Both the position numbers and the translations under genes were made by a program. From positions 26,720 to 90,719 of the forward strand of contig JANBQC010000032.1 in the NCBI GenBank assembly GCA_027576995.1: a DNA stretch of 64,000 nt, in the 5' to 3' direction. Positions within the stretch are counted from its first letter, which is position 1, and each line of letters starts with the position of its first letter. Shown here piece after piece: positions 46,295-58,474 of this stretch. The stretch comes from Dimargaris cristalligena (taxonomy: Eukaryota; Kickxellomycota; Dimargaritomycetes; Dimargaritales; Dimargaritaceae). The notes under the pieces are model-generated. The model saw nothing but the letters and a program-made list of their open reading frames with translations, was not told the origin of the DNA and ran no database searches.

Positions 46295-48316
46295 TTATAC
46301 TATTAATAATTCCAAAGGCAGGGTTTTGGGAACAGGTTCACCCGCAAGAGTTTCATCGATCAAATACATGGCAATAGCAAACTCATGCTGAGATAATTTG
46401 CCCCGGCGGTCTCGGTCGCACAAAGACCTGTACACATTAATATAGCATTAGGTAGGTAAAAATAAGGGCAAATTAGTAATAGGTTGATTGGAATCCGGTA
46501 TGGTTGGTATATGTAAACGATGAGGGAGTACGGTCACTAGTGGTGTGGACAAATAATTAAAATTAGGAGACGTCCCAGCCACATTTAGATCAATGGTCCA
46601 TAAGCGCACTTACCAAATATCACCTAATGTATCTTCGGACAGGCAGCTCCTAAGAAAAATCGCTTTAGCCTCGGCGCCTGGGTAGGTTCACGTGTTCCAC
46701 AGCAAATGTGCATACCAAAAGAATATAGATTAGATCCTGAACAGGGGAGGGGGTAGTATAACCATCTTATATTTCTACTCGCCGGCTAAGTTAGATAGCA
46801 ATACGGGAGTGGTGGGAAAATGTAGTCGCAGAGACATGTCAGCTGAACCCAAAAAGAAGTAAACTCTCACAAAATACTTACGAGTAAGTAAGCCATCGTG
46901 GTCTGAATCAGTGGTCCGGAACAAGGAATCGTACCGGCGACGGGCCGCCCGGGGTATGGCTAGATTGTGAGATGCAAACAATAATGTACCAGGGATTAGG
47001 GAGGGGGAGAAATGTCGATTAGTGAAAAGGATAAAAATATACGGGTCGGCCATTATGCCATACGAAGCCGGCCACATCAAAAAGTGGCGCCCTAGGCGGG
47101 AGGATATATATATCGGGGTAGTAATATTAATATTATAATTATAATTATTATGCACATATAGCGGGCCAGTTTCAGACCTACCGGATTGGGCGGTCATGCG
47201 GGTTGGACCAGCATCATGCATAGGGGCTCGCACGGATCCGCTTCGGCCGACTGAACTAGGGACGGAATCCGGCATTTCGTAATCCGAATTGTGCCTCGAC
47301 GGGGCTACCGAGGCAGTTGTCGCCGCCCGCTGTAATTGGGGACCGGTTCGGCCTCGGGATGGTAGGGCAGGGGGCGGTGCCACATAGGTGGGCGTCCGAA
47401 TAGGGAGGGGCGGCGGAGCACTGGCGTGGATGGGGGGTGGTACGGGCCGGGTAGAGGTTGTAGCAGAAGCAGCGGTAGTAGTAGTAGCAATAGTAGTAGA
47501 AGAAGAAGTAGAGGATTTAATAGTAGTAGTCGCAGGTACCGACCGGGGTGGGGGACAAACGGGTTGTATTTTGGCGGGTGCGGAACTGGCGGATCCCGGT
47601 CGGGGGGTGACCGGCGGGGGCAGCGGGGAGGAGACCGTCGACTTTGGGGCTACCGTCTCGGCTGCATTCAGCGGCACATCTTCAAAAACCCGGCCAAACA
47701 TGGGACGGACCCGTTCAGGGGGCGACCGAACCGGAATCGGCGGGGAGAGGTCGTGAGGGCCGGCCTCCTTGAAGCGCGGGAACTTCTTGCTCTGGGCCTC
47801 TAGAATAGGGGTAAGGATGTCTTCCGACTGGGGGGAGCTGACGGACACGTTATTGAATCGGGATATCAGGGAACGCGTGTTGCCCGACAACTGGCGATCG
47901 GAGGTTCCGGCGGAGGGGGGCTCCGGTGATGGGCCAGGGGCGGGGGTGGCCGAGGCCGTGGCGGTAGGGGAGTCGTGCCGGTCGGGGGTCACGGTGCGGC
48001 CCTCCCGGCTGGGCACCGGCGGGGCGCTGGGTTTGGTAATGGGCAGGGTACGGGGTGTGTAGCCCGACGGCTTCGGGGGCAATTGCGGTCCCCGGGGGGC
48101 TGGCTGGGTCAGCGTGGTCGGCTCCATGGCTTCCGGCTGGGCCTGAGGGGCATGCGAAAGAGATGGGGCTGTGGAGTCCCCTTCGCTCCGACCGGAATTC
48201 GTTAAAAATACGGGTTTGGTGGGAACGGCCGGCTTTGGTTTAAGGGCCGGTTTGGCGGGTAGGCTGGGCTTACCGGGGGTACCCTTGGGAGCAGCAGTTA
48301 CAGTAGAATCGGACAT
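46295..48316 (-). CDS. EH-domain protein with long proline-rich region (Irs4-like), 469 aa
   Basis: Exons (-) are 47182-48316, 46882-46959, 46614-46677 and 46295-46427, joined in phase by GTAGGT or GTAAGT introns. Residues 1-378 are Pro/Ser/Thr/Ala-rich with many PxxP motifs (start MSDSTVTAAPKGTPGKP), typical of SH3-binding disordered scaffolds. Residues about 383-455 form an EH domain: RRRYDSLFRTTDSDHDGLLT with an EF-hand loop, then FLRSCLSEDTLGDIWSLCD and RRGKLSQHEFAIAMYLID. EH domains bind NPF motifs in endocytic and PI(4,5)P2-regulating proteins. A single C-terminal EH domain after a disordered region resembles fungal Irs4/Tax4, but REPS-like proteins are an alternative. The first, long exon alone runs open into intron 1, which could mislead gene callers. 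Confidence 0.88.
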
Positions 48317-49485
48317 GTCCGCTTGGTGGACTATTTAGTTAGTATTGTGAACTAGCTATACTTGTCAGGATGTAAGCACAGGTTAAAAACGCGCCACTAA
48401 AGAAGATTGGATGACTTGGGAGTCGAATAGAGTAGGCCAAGTAGAGGTCAATGTAGATAGGCAGTAGGGAATAGAGGCAAGAGTTGGTTCGAAACAGAGG
48501 GCCAAGTTAGCGGGATGCCGGAAAGCGCCTTCAGAAACAGGGCCGAATCACGGTTGGTTACTTGTTAGGCAAAGCTACAAATCAGAAGGAATGGGAGATC
48601 TTTCTTTGTCTCCTGTCTATCTATGGAATAAACTAGTCAAACGTCATCCATTACAGCAGGCCAGGGCCACTTGCCCACAGTCCACTGGGAATGCCAAGCC
48701 TTGGGCAGAGCGCGGAGTATGCCTAAACTCGCTGGGTCAAATGATGAGGCTAGTGTTGTGCCCTAGGTTTCTGGAGGTGAGCACAGGGGTTCTTCCTTTT
48801 CTTACACTGCTCACCACTGTAAAACCTTCGTGAACGGACCCTAGTCTAGCTAACCAACTGTAATCAACTATGGACTATTCCAAGGCAGGTTGTACCCCAT
48901 AGTCTCCCCGTTTCAATGACTATAACAGCCTGACTAAAATGCCACAGCAACACGGTCAATTGGCGAAATAGGCCCAATAACAGAGTTTGGACCAGCCCCT
49001 GTACTGCCTTCCGTGTTTGCAAAGATCTTAACTCACGCCTCACTTAGTCGTGCATAGCAATCCTGCTGGCTTGCCCCTTCCTGTTTCTAATTAACCACCC
49101 TCAGGCGTTCGTGTTTCTGTAATGGTATGCACAATGGCCCATGCCTATTTGAAATAGATGATGTATTATAAGTTAAGTGGTAAAGGCCCTGGTTTAGAAA
49201 TAAATTAAATTCCACCAGCGGGTATATTTTTCGTGTCAACTACACCTATATAACGAACCATGTTTCATCGTTAATAATCCAATTTATTGATTGAAATATT
49301 AATTAAGGCCGAGCGAAAACAATAAAACTAGTTGCACAAAAGGTAAGGGGCTTTGGGGGTAATATATGGCACTAAAGAGGGCGTGTACAGCAGCTGTCCA
49401 CGCCCTCTTTTCCCCAAAGTATTTGATTGGCGGCCCAATTTTCTGCTCTAACAGTATACCACAAGCTTAGGCCAATACGGTTAAG
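48317..49485. other. spacer with a near-perfect hairpin
   Basis: 1.2 kb between the EH gene promoter and the stop of the OCIA-like gene. It contains the 37-nt inverted repeat at 49374-49410. Nothing else is supported. Confidence 0.55.
49374..49410. repeat. 37-nt inverted repeat (hairpin)
   Basis: The arms AAAGAGGGCGTGTACAGC and GCTGTCCACGCCCTCTTT are 18 nt each with one mismatch and a single-base centre. Outside them, CTTTGGGG and CCCCAAAG form a second, outer inverted pair. It lies 75 bp past the stop codon of the OCIA-like gene, so it may form a 3' UTR stem or a cruciform. Confidence 0.8.
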
Positions 49486-51077
49486 TTACTCAATGGGGTC
49501 ACCGTATTTATTCGTTCGAACACTACCGGTCCGCGTCTGAGCCTCCACGGCCTCCCGAGTGCGTGGCATTCCGGCTTCGTCGAAGTCACCGCTGCCCATA
49601 TTCGGGTCCGAATTAGAGTCGCCCGGGTTGATGTGTTCATAGGAATTGGGTGACTTGTCGCGGGTATCCTTGCGAATGTCATCCCAGCGGGTCTGGCTCT
49701 TGGTAGTGGTTTTGCGCAATTCGTCCCACCGAGTGGACTGGTGGGCCAATTTATCTGTTTTAGAATAATATAAAAAACAACCGCAACAACGGTACCGTAG
49801 TGTAGATCACCGTAATCGCAATGTAAATTACTCGGGGTTAATAATGGATTGGTGTTTTGGAATCACCTTTCCCCACTTGGGTCTTCTAGAGACATGGGCC
49901 TAGGCGGGCTCCATATAACATTGGCACCGAGTGGACGTTGTTACACCCAGGCACTACTAACCAAACTTTGGTATATAACCAGGGTTGGGGGGGGGTAATG
50001 GCAAACTTACCGGCATGTGAGGCCCCAGAGCCAGGCTCAGGGAAGTCGGAGGCCGTGGCATCGCTCATGACGGCATCATAGGGATGCGGGTCATTTGATG
50101 GGGATGGCTCATCCCGTACAATGCCGCGAGGTGGCCCGCGGGTCATGGGAAAGGGGGGACATTCAACGCCATGGTTTCTTTCGGCGGATCTCTTTCGGGC
50201 ATTTATGATAACTTTAGTAATGTTTTCTTCATAGGGGCTGGCCTTGACCACGCGGATGGCGGAATAGGCCGCGTAGCTGGAAGCCAACGCAGAGCCCGTA
50301 ACAAAACCGACTGGATTCGTGGATATCGTGGAAGAATGCAGTGGTTAAACAATGTGCTACCCCGGTTAGTGGAGTTTATAAAGAGGGCGAGACTACTCAG
50401 GGCACCATATCGCCAGCGTGGCCAATTTTTCTTTCAAAGGTCAGTGGCGGTATGGATTTAGAACATTTCTCCGACGAGAGAATACTTACAGAAACCGCGG
50501 ATGGCTATTCCCCTCAAGTTTTTCTTGGACATAAAGCCTGGTTAAGTGAATAAGTATACCAACAACCGGTGGTCGGAGGGCATTGGGGCATAGTAGGTTA
50601 GTATAACATTAATTGGTCGGGTTCATCGGCTAATCTCGGCAAATCATTAAACTGTATTTTCCGGGAAGATTAAGTAGCGACTTACCTTGGGCCATAAACA
50701 ACCCACTCACGAACGGGGCAATGCCGGTGCCTAGTAACAAATCGGTTAGGGTGTTATATATATATATGTATACGATATATACGGAAAATCGGCGTTAGAG
50801 GGATTTGACGAATATTCGGACCAGCACTCTAAGTGAGCGGGGCTCTATACCCGTCGAAAATGGGCGGTTCACTGGCCATATGCAGCTGGTCCATATTCTT
50901 TAAGGTTAGGTACGGAAGGTACGGTTCTAAAACCAACGAGGACACCCCTCTGCGGCACTTACCGGTAGTCACAAATGTGTTGGCGGCACGCTCGACGACC
51001 TCCCGCTCGGGCTCATTGAGTTGGTTTTGGGGATCGAGAACTTTGAAATTAACTTTAACAGTGCCTGCGGTCGCCAT
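49486..51077 (-). CDS. OCIA-like membrane protein, 258 aa, 5 exons
   Basis: Exons (-) are 50963-51077, 50686-50730, 50490-50537, 50011-50310 and 49486-49754. All introns are phase 1 with GTAAGT donors. The protein starts MATAGTVKVNFKVLDPQNQL. Two hydrophobic, Gly/Ala-rich segments follow: about residues 39-55 (GTGIAPFVSGLFMAQGF) and 71-92 (FGFVTGSALASSYAAYSA), with SKKNLRG between them. The C-terminal half is polar and carries a repeated RWDELRK/RWDDIRK motif. The pattern of an Arg/Glu helix, two Gly-rich membrane helices and a short basic loop resembles OCIA-domain proteins of mitochondria and endosomes. That assignment is tentative. The splice structure and coding nature are well supported. 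Confidence 0.75.
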
Positions 51078-52476
51078 GCTGAGTGGATGTGCGGTATAGA
51101 TGCGGAATGGTTGTTGGTGACACACGGAGGACTAGCGGGGAAGTAACGGGAGAGAGAGAGAGAGAGAATCAGGTAAGGAAAGCTTCACTCAAGTGGTCAA
51201 TTAAATGGAAAATGGAAATGATAGTATAGTGTGGTATAGTAGTGGAGGCCATGCCAATTCCGTCCATCAATCGCCTGGTAGTGGACTACTCTTATTTTCC
51301 TTGTGAATGGAAAAGCCTGCCGTTGTTTTTTCAGGGCTACGTCAGAGTCTTCCTATCTTGAGGGTTGTCTCAGCCCACCTTCACTAAGACAAGTTGACGT
51401 TGGCGGGACGGGTTTAGAGATAAACTGCTAAGCCAAGTACGGATTGAGTGGAGAGGGGGTTTCACCTATTTTCATAAGCCTCCTCTCCCATCCACAGCCC
51501 GCTTATTCCTTGAACTATATACTATTGCAGTATGGCACTATACCCACCACTGCCCCATATGGCGAGTTTAAGCGAGGGAAGACTGGGGTTTCCACTGGCA
51601 AACGCTGCTACGCTAGAAAAACACCTTCAGCCTACTACTCACCACACCCTCGCGTATGTCAAGAAATGGCCTAGGCTGCAGTTGGGCTCCGATTATAGTG
51701 GAGAGAGGGTAAGAGTGCCCCTGGCGGGATATATAGGAAGATGGTAGGTATTACGAATTCCGCATTGTCCGAAAGCGGAACTCCCCCCAATGAGAAAGGA
51801 GCGGCCACACTACAACTTTGGCCCTGCCCATTTCCCGAATACCCCATTCATTTTGGGTGCTTACTGGTGTGCCTTGGCCATTGGTGGTGAAACAACCAAC
51901 TTCTCCAGTTGAAAAGTTTCGTATGCGTAAAGGCAGCTAACTAGCTGCTCGCCTCTCCCTTAGTTACAGACGGAGCGAGGAAGTGCATACACACCCCGAG
52001 CCGCGGTTACACAGGTAATAAAAGGACCTACAGCATTTCGAGGATAACACGCGGGTAAACCCCCCCTCCACAGCAGAACACCTCCAAAATATATAGAAAA
52101 AAATCATAGTTGAAATACGCGGCGCGGCACTAGTGCGTATCCATATGGTAGGTATATATATACACCCACCACCCGCCCGACAATTTTTGACCATGTTGCG
52201 TGTGTCCCTCTATACCTGGTTTGCCTATTTCCAAAGATTACGCCCTTTCTAAGCCAATGTTATCTTAGTGCTTCTACATAATCCAATTTAATGGTCAATA
52301 TTATACCCCCTATTCCGACTCTCTCAATCTTTTTTTGGCGTATTTCAAACATTAGTTAATGGTTTTTTAAAAAATTTATCGGCAATTTTGGCTCGGTTTT
52401 TACAAATTCTAGTTGTCCTTATTCCCTAACCGTCCTCCGGTTTACAATCATTAATCCCTCGCCCACCACACTAGCC
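51078..52476. other. divergent spacer
   Basis: 1.4 kb between the OCIA-like gene (-) and the secreted-protein gene (+). It holds a (GA)n run at 51150-51167 in the OCIA-like leader and T-rich DNA before 52476. No gene is supported. Confidence 0.55.
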
Positions 52477-53109
52477 ATGCCCTCCAAATTAACCCTTCTG
52501 GTACTAGCCGTTTTGGCCACTTTTACCGCGGGAAATACTGTCCCCCGTCCCCAAACTGCCCTATACACAACACGTACTCAACCGTCGTCATATCCGAGCG
52601 ACTCAGACCTCTGCTTCCATCTCACCGACGTGGATAAACTGGGTGGCCCAACATTCCACTCTTCCCCCAATTCACCCGCGACGCCGGGCAAATGGGCAGC
52701 CCGGCTGCGGGGGAAGGCCTTCGCCAACGATAGCTATTACCAAACGCAAGCCGAGGACATGCTGCACCTGGTCTTTCGTCAAGCCGCCGGTCTATCCCAA
52801 AAAGGCTGGCTTCGAAACCCGTGGTATTTGAAGGCACCCCCGTCCGCGGCGGATACCATTAACATTAGTAGCAGTACCCAGCGATCGAGTGGTCGGGCTA
52901 ACGGAATAGTAACCCACTTTATTATGCGAATGGGCCAGGTCGTTTATGTCAAGAAAGATGTCGATTATCGGGATTGGAATGATAAGAGCCGGCGAGATAT
53001 GGTCTTCCCACCGAAAATTCCGGTGGGGGATTATTTCCTGGAACTGGACCTGGCGAACAAGGTACACGAACGCGCAAACAGCATCATCAACCAGTGTTTT
53101 AAGGTGTAA
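52477..53109 (+). CDS. secreted protein, orphan, 210 aa
   Basis: A single exon. The signal peptide MPSKLTLLVLAVLATFTAG is clear. The mature protein of about 190 residues has two cysteines (DLCFHL and NQCFKV near the C-terminus), allowing one disulfide. It has N-glycosylation sequons NDS and NIS, and a Tyr/Asp-rich, strand-like segment VVYVKKDVDYRDWND. There are no membrane segments after the signal and no GPI signal. GC-rich codon use matches the housekeeping genes, arguing for an expressed gene. I do not recognise a family. A secretory or effector-type role is inference. Confidence 0.75.
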   Translation: MPSKLTLLVLAVLATFTAGNTVPRPQTALYTTRTQPSSYPSDSDLCFHLTDVDKLGGPTFHSSPNSPATPGKWAARLRGKAFANDSYYQTQAEDMLHLVFRQAAGLSQKGWLRNPWYLKAPPSAADTINISSSTQRSSGRANGIVTHFIMRMGQVVYVKKDVDYRDWNDKSRRDMVFPPKIPVGDYFLELDLANKVHERANSIINQCFKV

Positions 53110-53500
53110 TGTTGCTCCAATTCGGCTAAGTCAGGCTAGATAGCATGCAGTTTATGAAGTTGTGTCAGCCATGTATCTCTATGGCGACCTCTCTGATTAC
53201 CCAACACCCGACTAGGGTCGTCCAATGGGCCAATAATCTAAAATAAACTTTATTTACAATACACGTAAGGATGCCGCTGTTTTGTTTGCTTGGATAATAA
53301 TTAATGGTGATAATGTGTGTGTGTGCGTGTGTGTGGGGGTGTATGAAGGGGGCTTTCCTTTTCCTTTTGTTTTTGTTTTTTGAACTGACAAGGCAACCCC
53401 GTCGGAGATGGTTAACGATTAACTGTGCCTGTAGGGCATAGTGGAGGGAAGGGGCGGGCTGAGAAACACTGCTCAAAATAAAATGATTAATGCCCAATGG
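53110..53500. other. spacer between converging genes, with GT-rich run
   Basis: 391 bp between two 3' ends, including an imperfect TG run at 53314-53336 and AATAAA-like signals (around 53240). No gene is seen. Confidence 0.6.
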
Positions 53501-55285
53501 TCATCGGCAGAGAATATCATAGTCGTAGGGCTGAATTATCTTCTCCTGCTCATTATCTGGGAGGGAAGACCAGAGTAGCAGGTTGGCGCCTATAGAATTG
53601 AATCATTCAATATATAAAACCAATACAGATGCAAGATGTTAGGAGTACTGTTCTAATTTTTCTTAAGGAATAGAACTGCGAAAAAAATAATCAAATTCGC
53701 GTTAGGGCTCATGAAAATCTAACATATGAGCACATGTATATGGATAAATAAAGGGGTAATTACCAGTGTCATCTAATCGTTCTTGGGCCAGAACGGTTTC
53801 GGTGCGGAACATCCAGAAATGACCATTGTTACAGGCCTTCATGCATCCGCCACACGGCTGGGTTATATGGTAGCCCAATTCAGTCCCACTGAGGAAGAGA
53901 GAAATTCATTGCCGGCGTCAAGGATATTGTACGAAGGTGGGACACACGTATGCGGGTGTATATGAGGATAGTGGCAAACGAGTCAAATAGAAGCGGCGGA
54001 AGAGAGTTAGCTAGCAAGTCTCACAAAATTAAGCTGTTAGATAATACGACAGATCAGAATAGGGACATCGGTGGGATTCTAGTGGTTTTTAAACAAGTGG
54101 TTGGGTATACTACCCGGCTTCATTAGGTGTCTATAGTGGAACTATAATTCTTACCAGCCTAAACAAGCGATATTCCGGATTTTGCAGCGACATGATGGGG
54201 TTGTATAGTCGTCGCCCACAAGCTGGACCCTATTGGTGGTGGCACATGGATATAAATAGGGATTAGCATAGGTGTCCAAATCATACTTTATCCAAAATGG
54301 TCAAAACAAGAATCGTATGGCTATATTCTATGCTATAAAGGGCCTATTTGATACAGTAGAAGCCCGCGTCCCATCCGAGGGTTTTCTTGCAGGTTAGAGA
54401 GGTGGACTTACATGTAAGGGGGCACGTCTGTGGAGTAAAGCTCGATTCGGTTGTCCGCCAACAGAAGGGCCTGTGGTAGAGAGGGAATGAATAAGGAATG
54501 ATGTATAATATAATTATTAATAATGGCAATAATACAGCTGTGCCATTCGGACTTAGCCGATGAGACGTAACAATCACTTCGGCCCAGGTCGATCAGAGCG
54601 ACCGGGAAGGAGGAAAACCCCCCTGGATGATGATGGATGATGGGCGAGGACCCTGTCGTTTCCGAGCCATCATCGTGCTTCCTTCACCGGGTCAATCACG
54701 AGGGTCTGCCCAGGTACACTGTTCCCGCACTCCAAGGCGATGGGGGATGTGGGGCATCGGCAAATCCAGGGCTAGTGGTATGTATGGGGGGAATAGGTAC
54801 AAAATAGAGATGTTCCTCTCCCCCTACCCACTGGCCATGGTGAATGAAACGTTGACATGTCGCGCCTTCCGGTGTCACATCCCACACGTCAGGGGCGTAC
54901 CCCTCCTCCTCCTCCCCATTGACTGGCGTGCGCCCGCCCCTATTAAGGGACAGTAATGGTGGCCGCACACACACACACACGGCTGCCCCTCTTCCGTAGC
55001 CTAAACCGGGATTCGGGCCTAGGTCGGCGATAACCCCCGTGGTGGAGTGGAGCGAGTAGTAGTCTCTTTTTAAAAGATACTCTCGCAATGAAAAATAATA
55101 GTTCATAGACAGCCTAGGGACCAGGCTGTGCGGCTTGTGGTGAACAGCTGTGTTAGGAAACTTACCCTCATGCCCCGCATGCACACCAGAACGTCGCATA
55201 GTGCGCAGTTAAGCTGGCACACGGCCTTGCCCCGGAACTGTTGCCGGGAGTGGTCTTGGTAATAATCGTATAAAGTAGGCGGCAT
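53501..55285 (-). CDS. FAM72 family protein, 155 aa, 5 exons
   Basis: Exons (-) are 55166-55285, 54412-54470, 54155-54229, 53764-53888 and 53501-53589, joined in phase. The predicted protein has the whole FAM72 pattern: CQLNCALCDVLVCMRGMR, ALLLADNRIELYSTDVPP, SCRCKIRNIACLGCG, GYHITQPCGGCMKACNNGHF directly followed by WMF, then a tail with LLLWSSLP. Its many Cys-x2-Cys pairs suggest zinc binding. The length is close to the 149 aa of vertebrate FAM72, which is linked to cell proliferation and, through the UNG2 interaction, to uracil base-excision repair. The introns are long compared with the short exons, so it is easily missed by gene finders. Its role in fungi is unknown. Confidence 0.9.
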
Positions 55286-56710
55286 GGCTGGCTTGAGTTG
55301 AGTTGGGTTGACTGGAGTTGAGACAGATACAAGTGAGTAGGGCAGGGTGGTAGTTAGCGATAAGCGACGGCGTGAATGTGCGAGGGGGGGGTAAAAGGCG
55401 CCAAGCTACGAAGAGGGGATATAAGTTTAGATAGACAGCGTAGCAAAGACTGAATGTGAAGGACACGACGGCAGCAGGTCTATACCACCAACAAGACCCA
55501 GCCACGTAAGGAAACAATAGAATACACCAGGCGAGCCAAAAAAATTAGAAACCGTCCGTCGGGTTCGCAAGCGGGCTAATAAACAAGACCGAGGAGAGAG
55601 CAAGAGAGAAACGCCTACGGTGGCCCTCCCCCCTAAAAAAATAATAGTAGGAAACCCCCCACACGACATTCTCCCCCTGAAAGGGTTCATATGGCCGATT
55701 ATACCGACTTGACCCTATCTCTCTCTCTTCTCCTGGCCCCCCCATTACTGCCCTTCCGTTCTCCCCTTAGGCCTGCCCCGGGTCCATCATATATAAGGGG
55801 TATGAAACTATACTACGGCCGAGTAGGGGTGATCTCTATTCGCTTAGTATGTATAGGGAGAGTCATGCATGGCTAAACAAATCCTCCTCCACTGCTCCAA
55901 CGTGAATGGGAGAGGGGAAACCAAGTCGCGCTATTTCCATACTGATGTGCATGTCCGCGCCTGCGACTCAATGCAGTCAGCCCAGGGAATTAGCCAAGCA
56001 GACCTGTGAAACGACTTCATCTTCCTTTGGGAACACCAGCCAACAGAGTAAAGTGGGAGAAGTAAAGAGACAATATGAGCTGTAGGTCTCACGCGATTCC
56101 TTGACCCCGGGGCATCGTGTCAGTTGTTCGGCGCGGGGCAGCCATTATATAGAAATATACTTACTCGGATAATCCGGGTTGATGAACTGAGGGGCGAAGA
56201 AAGTGTCCGTAAAACCCCCACCATAATAGGCATTTATTAGCAATGAAAGGGCAATAATAATAATCAGTATTATAATAAATAAAGACGACCACGGATGCGT
56301 TGTTAGTTACATACTGTAAGCCCCTTAAATGCCCCGGGTATGCAACACGAATATTACATTACATTCAGAGTACTGCATTCTTGGGCGGCTATTTACCATC
56401 ACGCCAATGGACCCGGACTTACCGAAAACTGGGGAAAGGGATCACACGATGATCAGGCAACCTCCCACGATTCAGGGCACAAGCTGGGGGGTGGTCACGT
56501 TGGTGGGAGAGGGGGGGGGGTCAGGGGGGGGGGTCAGGGGTTCAGCGCTCGTCACCAGCGGAAAGGGGAGCGCCGGAAAAAGGGAAGTCGAAAACACAAG
56601 AGGGATTGGAGACGCCCCAGACCGAAAAAGCCCAAAAGCCAATTAAACATATATACTAGACCCGGGTAAGCCGGTTGGACAAAACCAAAGAACCGTCCGT
56701 AATGTATATA

Positions 56711-56733
56711 AGTAAGTAGGTAAGTAAGTAAGT
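56711..56733. repeat. (AGTA)n-type tetramer repeat
   Basis: A run of AGTA/GTAA units with one AGG interruption. It creates several GTAAGT look-alike donors in a row on the plus strand. Confidence 0.7.
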
Positions 56734-57272
56734 CTATGGCTCGGCCTAACTTCGAGTCTTTCGACTAATCAACTATTAAGGGGACTAAATTAGTTGGTAA
56801 CGGACAAGTAACGGAAGAAGGGGGAGAGTGTAATGATTAAATATCGGGCACATTGGCTATTCATTAGTTATTAATTGCAACAGTAAGAAAGGTCGGTTAT
56901 ACGATAGAAGGTATGGGACCACTCATTCTTGTACTCAAACCGGAGAGAGTCATTGATTCATGTGAGCAGTCAATCCAAAACTATAGGGTTTAGCCGAAGA
57001 CAGACAATACTACAACGACCAGCCACAATTCCAAAACAAACATGGGGTGTGTGAATGAATTTCACCCGGCCGCTAAACTTCGCTGCCAATAGTATACATT
57101 AAAACACAATATCACACAGTTAGCTCCCTATCCAGCTCTTGGGCCAACCATACCGAGTAGAGAGAATAGGAAGCTCGGTCATACACCGGTTTCAGGATCG
57201 TTTCCATGGAACTAACGTACGAGTCTTATTGGCTCAGTTTTAGTATAGTTACGAGCACACCATCCCAGTTCC

Positions 57273-57416
57273 ATATGGGAGAAGTTCATCCAAGCTGTAT
57301 AACAAAAAATCCATTAGATTCAGCCAATATTACTAGTTAAAAATACATTTCCCATATATTTTCCCATACACGTATAATGTAAACCCTTATATAGCTGGGC
57401 TGAATTTCACCCATAT
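57273..57416 (-). mobile_element. MITE copy E, subfamily II (144 bp)
   Basis: It begins ATATGGGAGAAGTTCATCC and ends GAATTTCACCCATAT, at 144 bp. The interior TTGATTC-type block (AGATTCAGCCAATATTACTA) and the AAATACATTTCCCAT segment match copy D in reverse orientation. No coding capacity. Confidence 0.85.
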
Positions 57417-58426
57417 TTTTCATACACCACCCCTGCCCTCAAAGCCCACATATACCACACGTGCCCCTTTGGGTAACACTGCCATGGATCAAAGAAAATC
57501 ATGTATCGATTAATATAAGGCGCATAAGAGGTAAATATGATTATGCAGCGACATTCCCACTTTAAAAGTACTATAGTGTTTGAAAAAAAAAGGCGCCACA
57601 TCTTCAAAAATGATATCCCTGAACCAGATAATGGTAATCGAAACCGAAGGTGGCCATACTAGCCCATATAAAATTACCAATGGATACCATGGTTTGCGTG
57701 TATCGGAGGTTTTTTAATATATAAAAATGTTGTCCCTTGTCCATGTAGTTCCTTAAAACAGCCCAGACACCATAATATTATGCTAATGGAGGAATGGCCC
57801 GCCGGGGCCTATAGATATCCTGGCCTAAATTAAATGGAGCAAGGGGGGAGGTAAACCAATTAGGGGGGTCCTCGTAAAATTAACATTGAATATATAACAC
57901 ATAGCAGAAAAAAGTCATGTTGTGCAGCGATGGGAAAAACTTGACGAAATAAATAAATAAAAAGTCCCGATAGCTATAGAGTGGCGAAAAATACTTAGAC
58001 ACTAGTAAATAATAATCAATAGTCGAAAATAGGCAGAGAATTGTAGACTATAAGTCGATACAATTCTATACTAAGTAAACAAGTATAAAATCAAGATGTT
58101 TTATTCAGGTTGCGATTTGAAGGGGTATTTATACCCTAGAAATATTGTGCGGTAGAAATAATGGATATTATATCTACGCCGGTTCTGCTATTGTATACCT
58201 ATGATAAAAGAAAATAGACGGCATAAATGATATATAAAGAGATATATGGATATGAATCTGATATATAATGTGATAAACGAAATATAGGTATGATATAATA
58301 TTGATATTGATAAACTAAACTAAATATAGTAAAAAGGTGATAATTCGATTAATGATTGTAAGGTACATCGTTGGTGACATCACCAAAGCTTAAGGGTGTT
58401 AAGTACCCGTCACAACAGTCATCAAA

Positions 58427-58433
58427 GCGGCCT

Positions 58434-58474
<41 letters not shown>

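Larger units (their letters stand above)
55286..58426. other. spacer with simple repeats and one MITE
   Basis: About 3.1 kb upstream of FAM72. It holds G-rich runs (56508-56540), a TAAG/GTAA repeat (56711-56733), one MITE (57273-57416) and AT-rich DNA before the tRNA. A minus-strand stretch at about 56155-56290 has a good branch site (TAACTAAC), a CAG acceptor and a GTAAGT donor. It may be part of an unresolved exon set. Otherwise I see no gene. Confidence 0.45.

Noticed and set aside
46775..47181. Open continuation of the EH-protein first exon into YNYNINITTPIYISSRLG-type sequence
   Set aside because: The frame runs into an intron with a GTAGGT donor; splicing at 47182 leads directly into the EH domain, which this reading would truncate.
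51444..51490. Similarity of a purine-rich, then TATTTTCATAAGCC segment to 37096-37140
   Set aside because: Only short shared runs; alignment needs gaps and could be coincidence.
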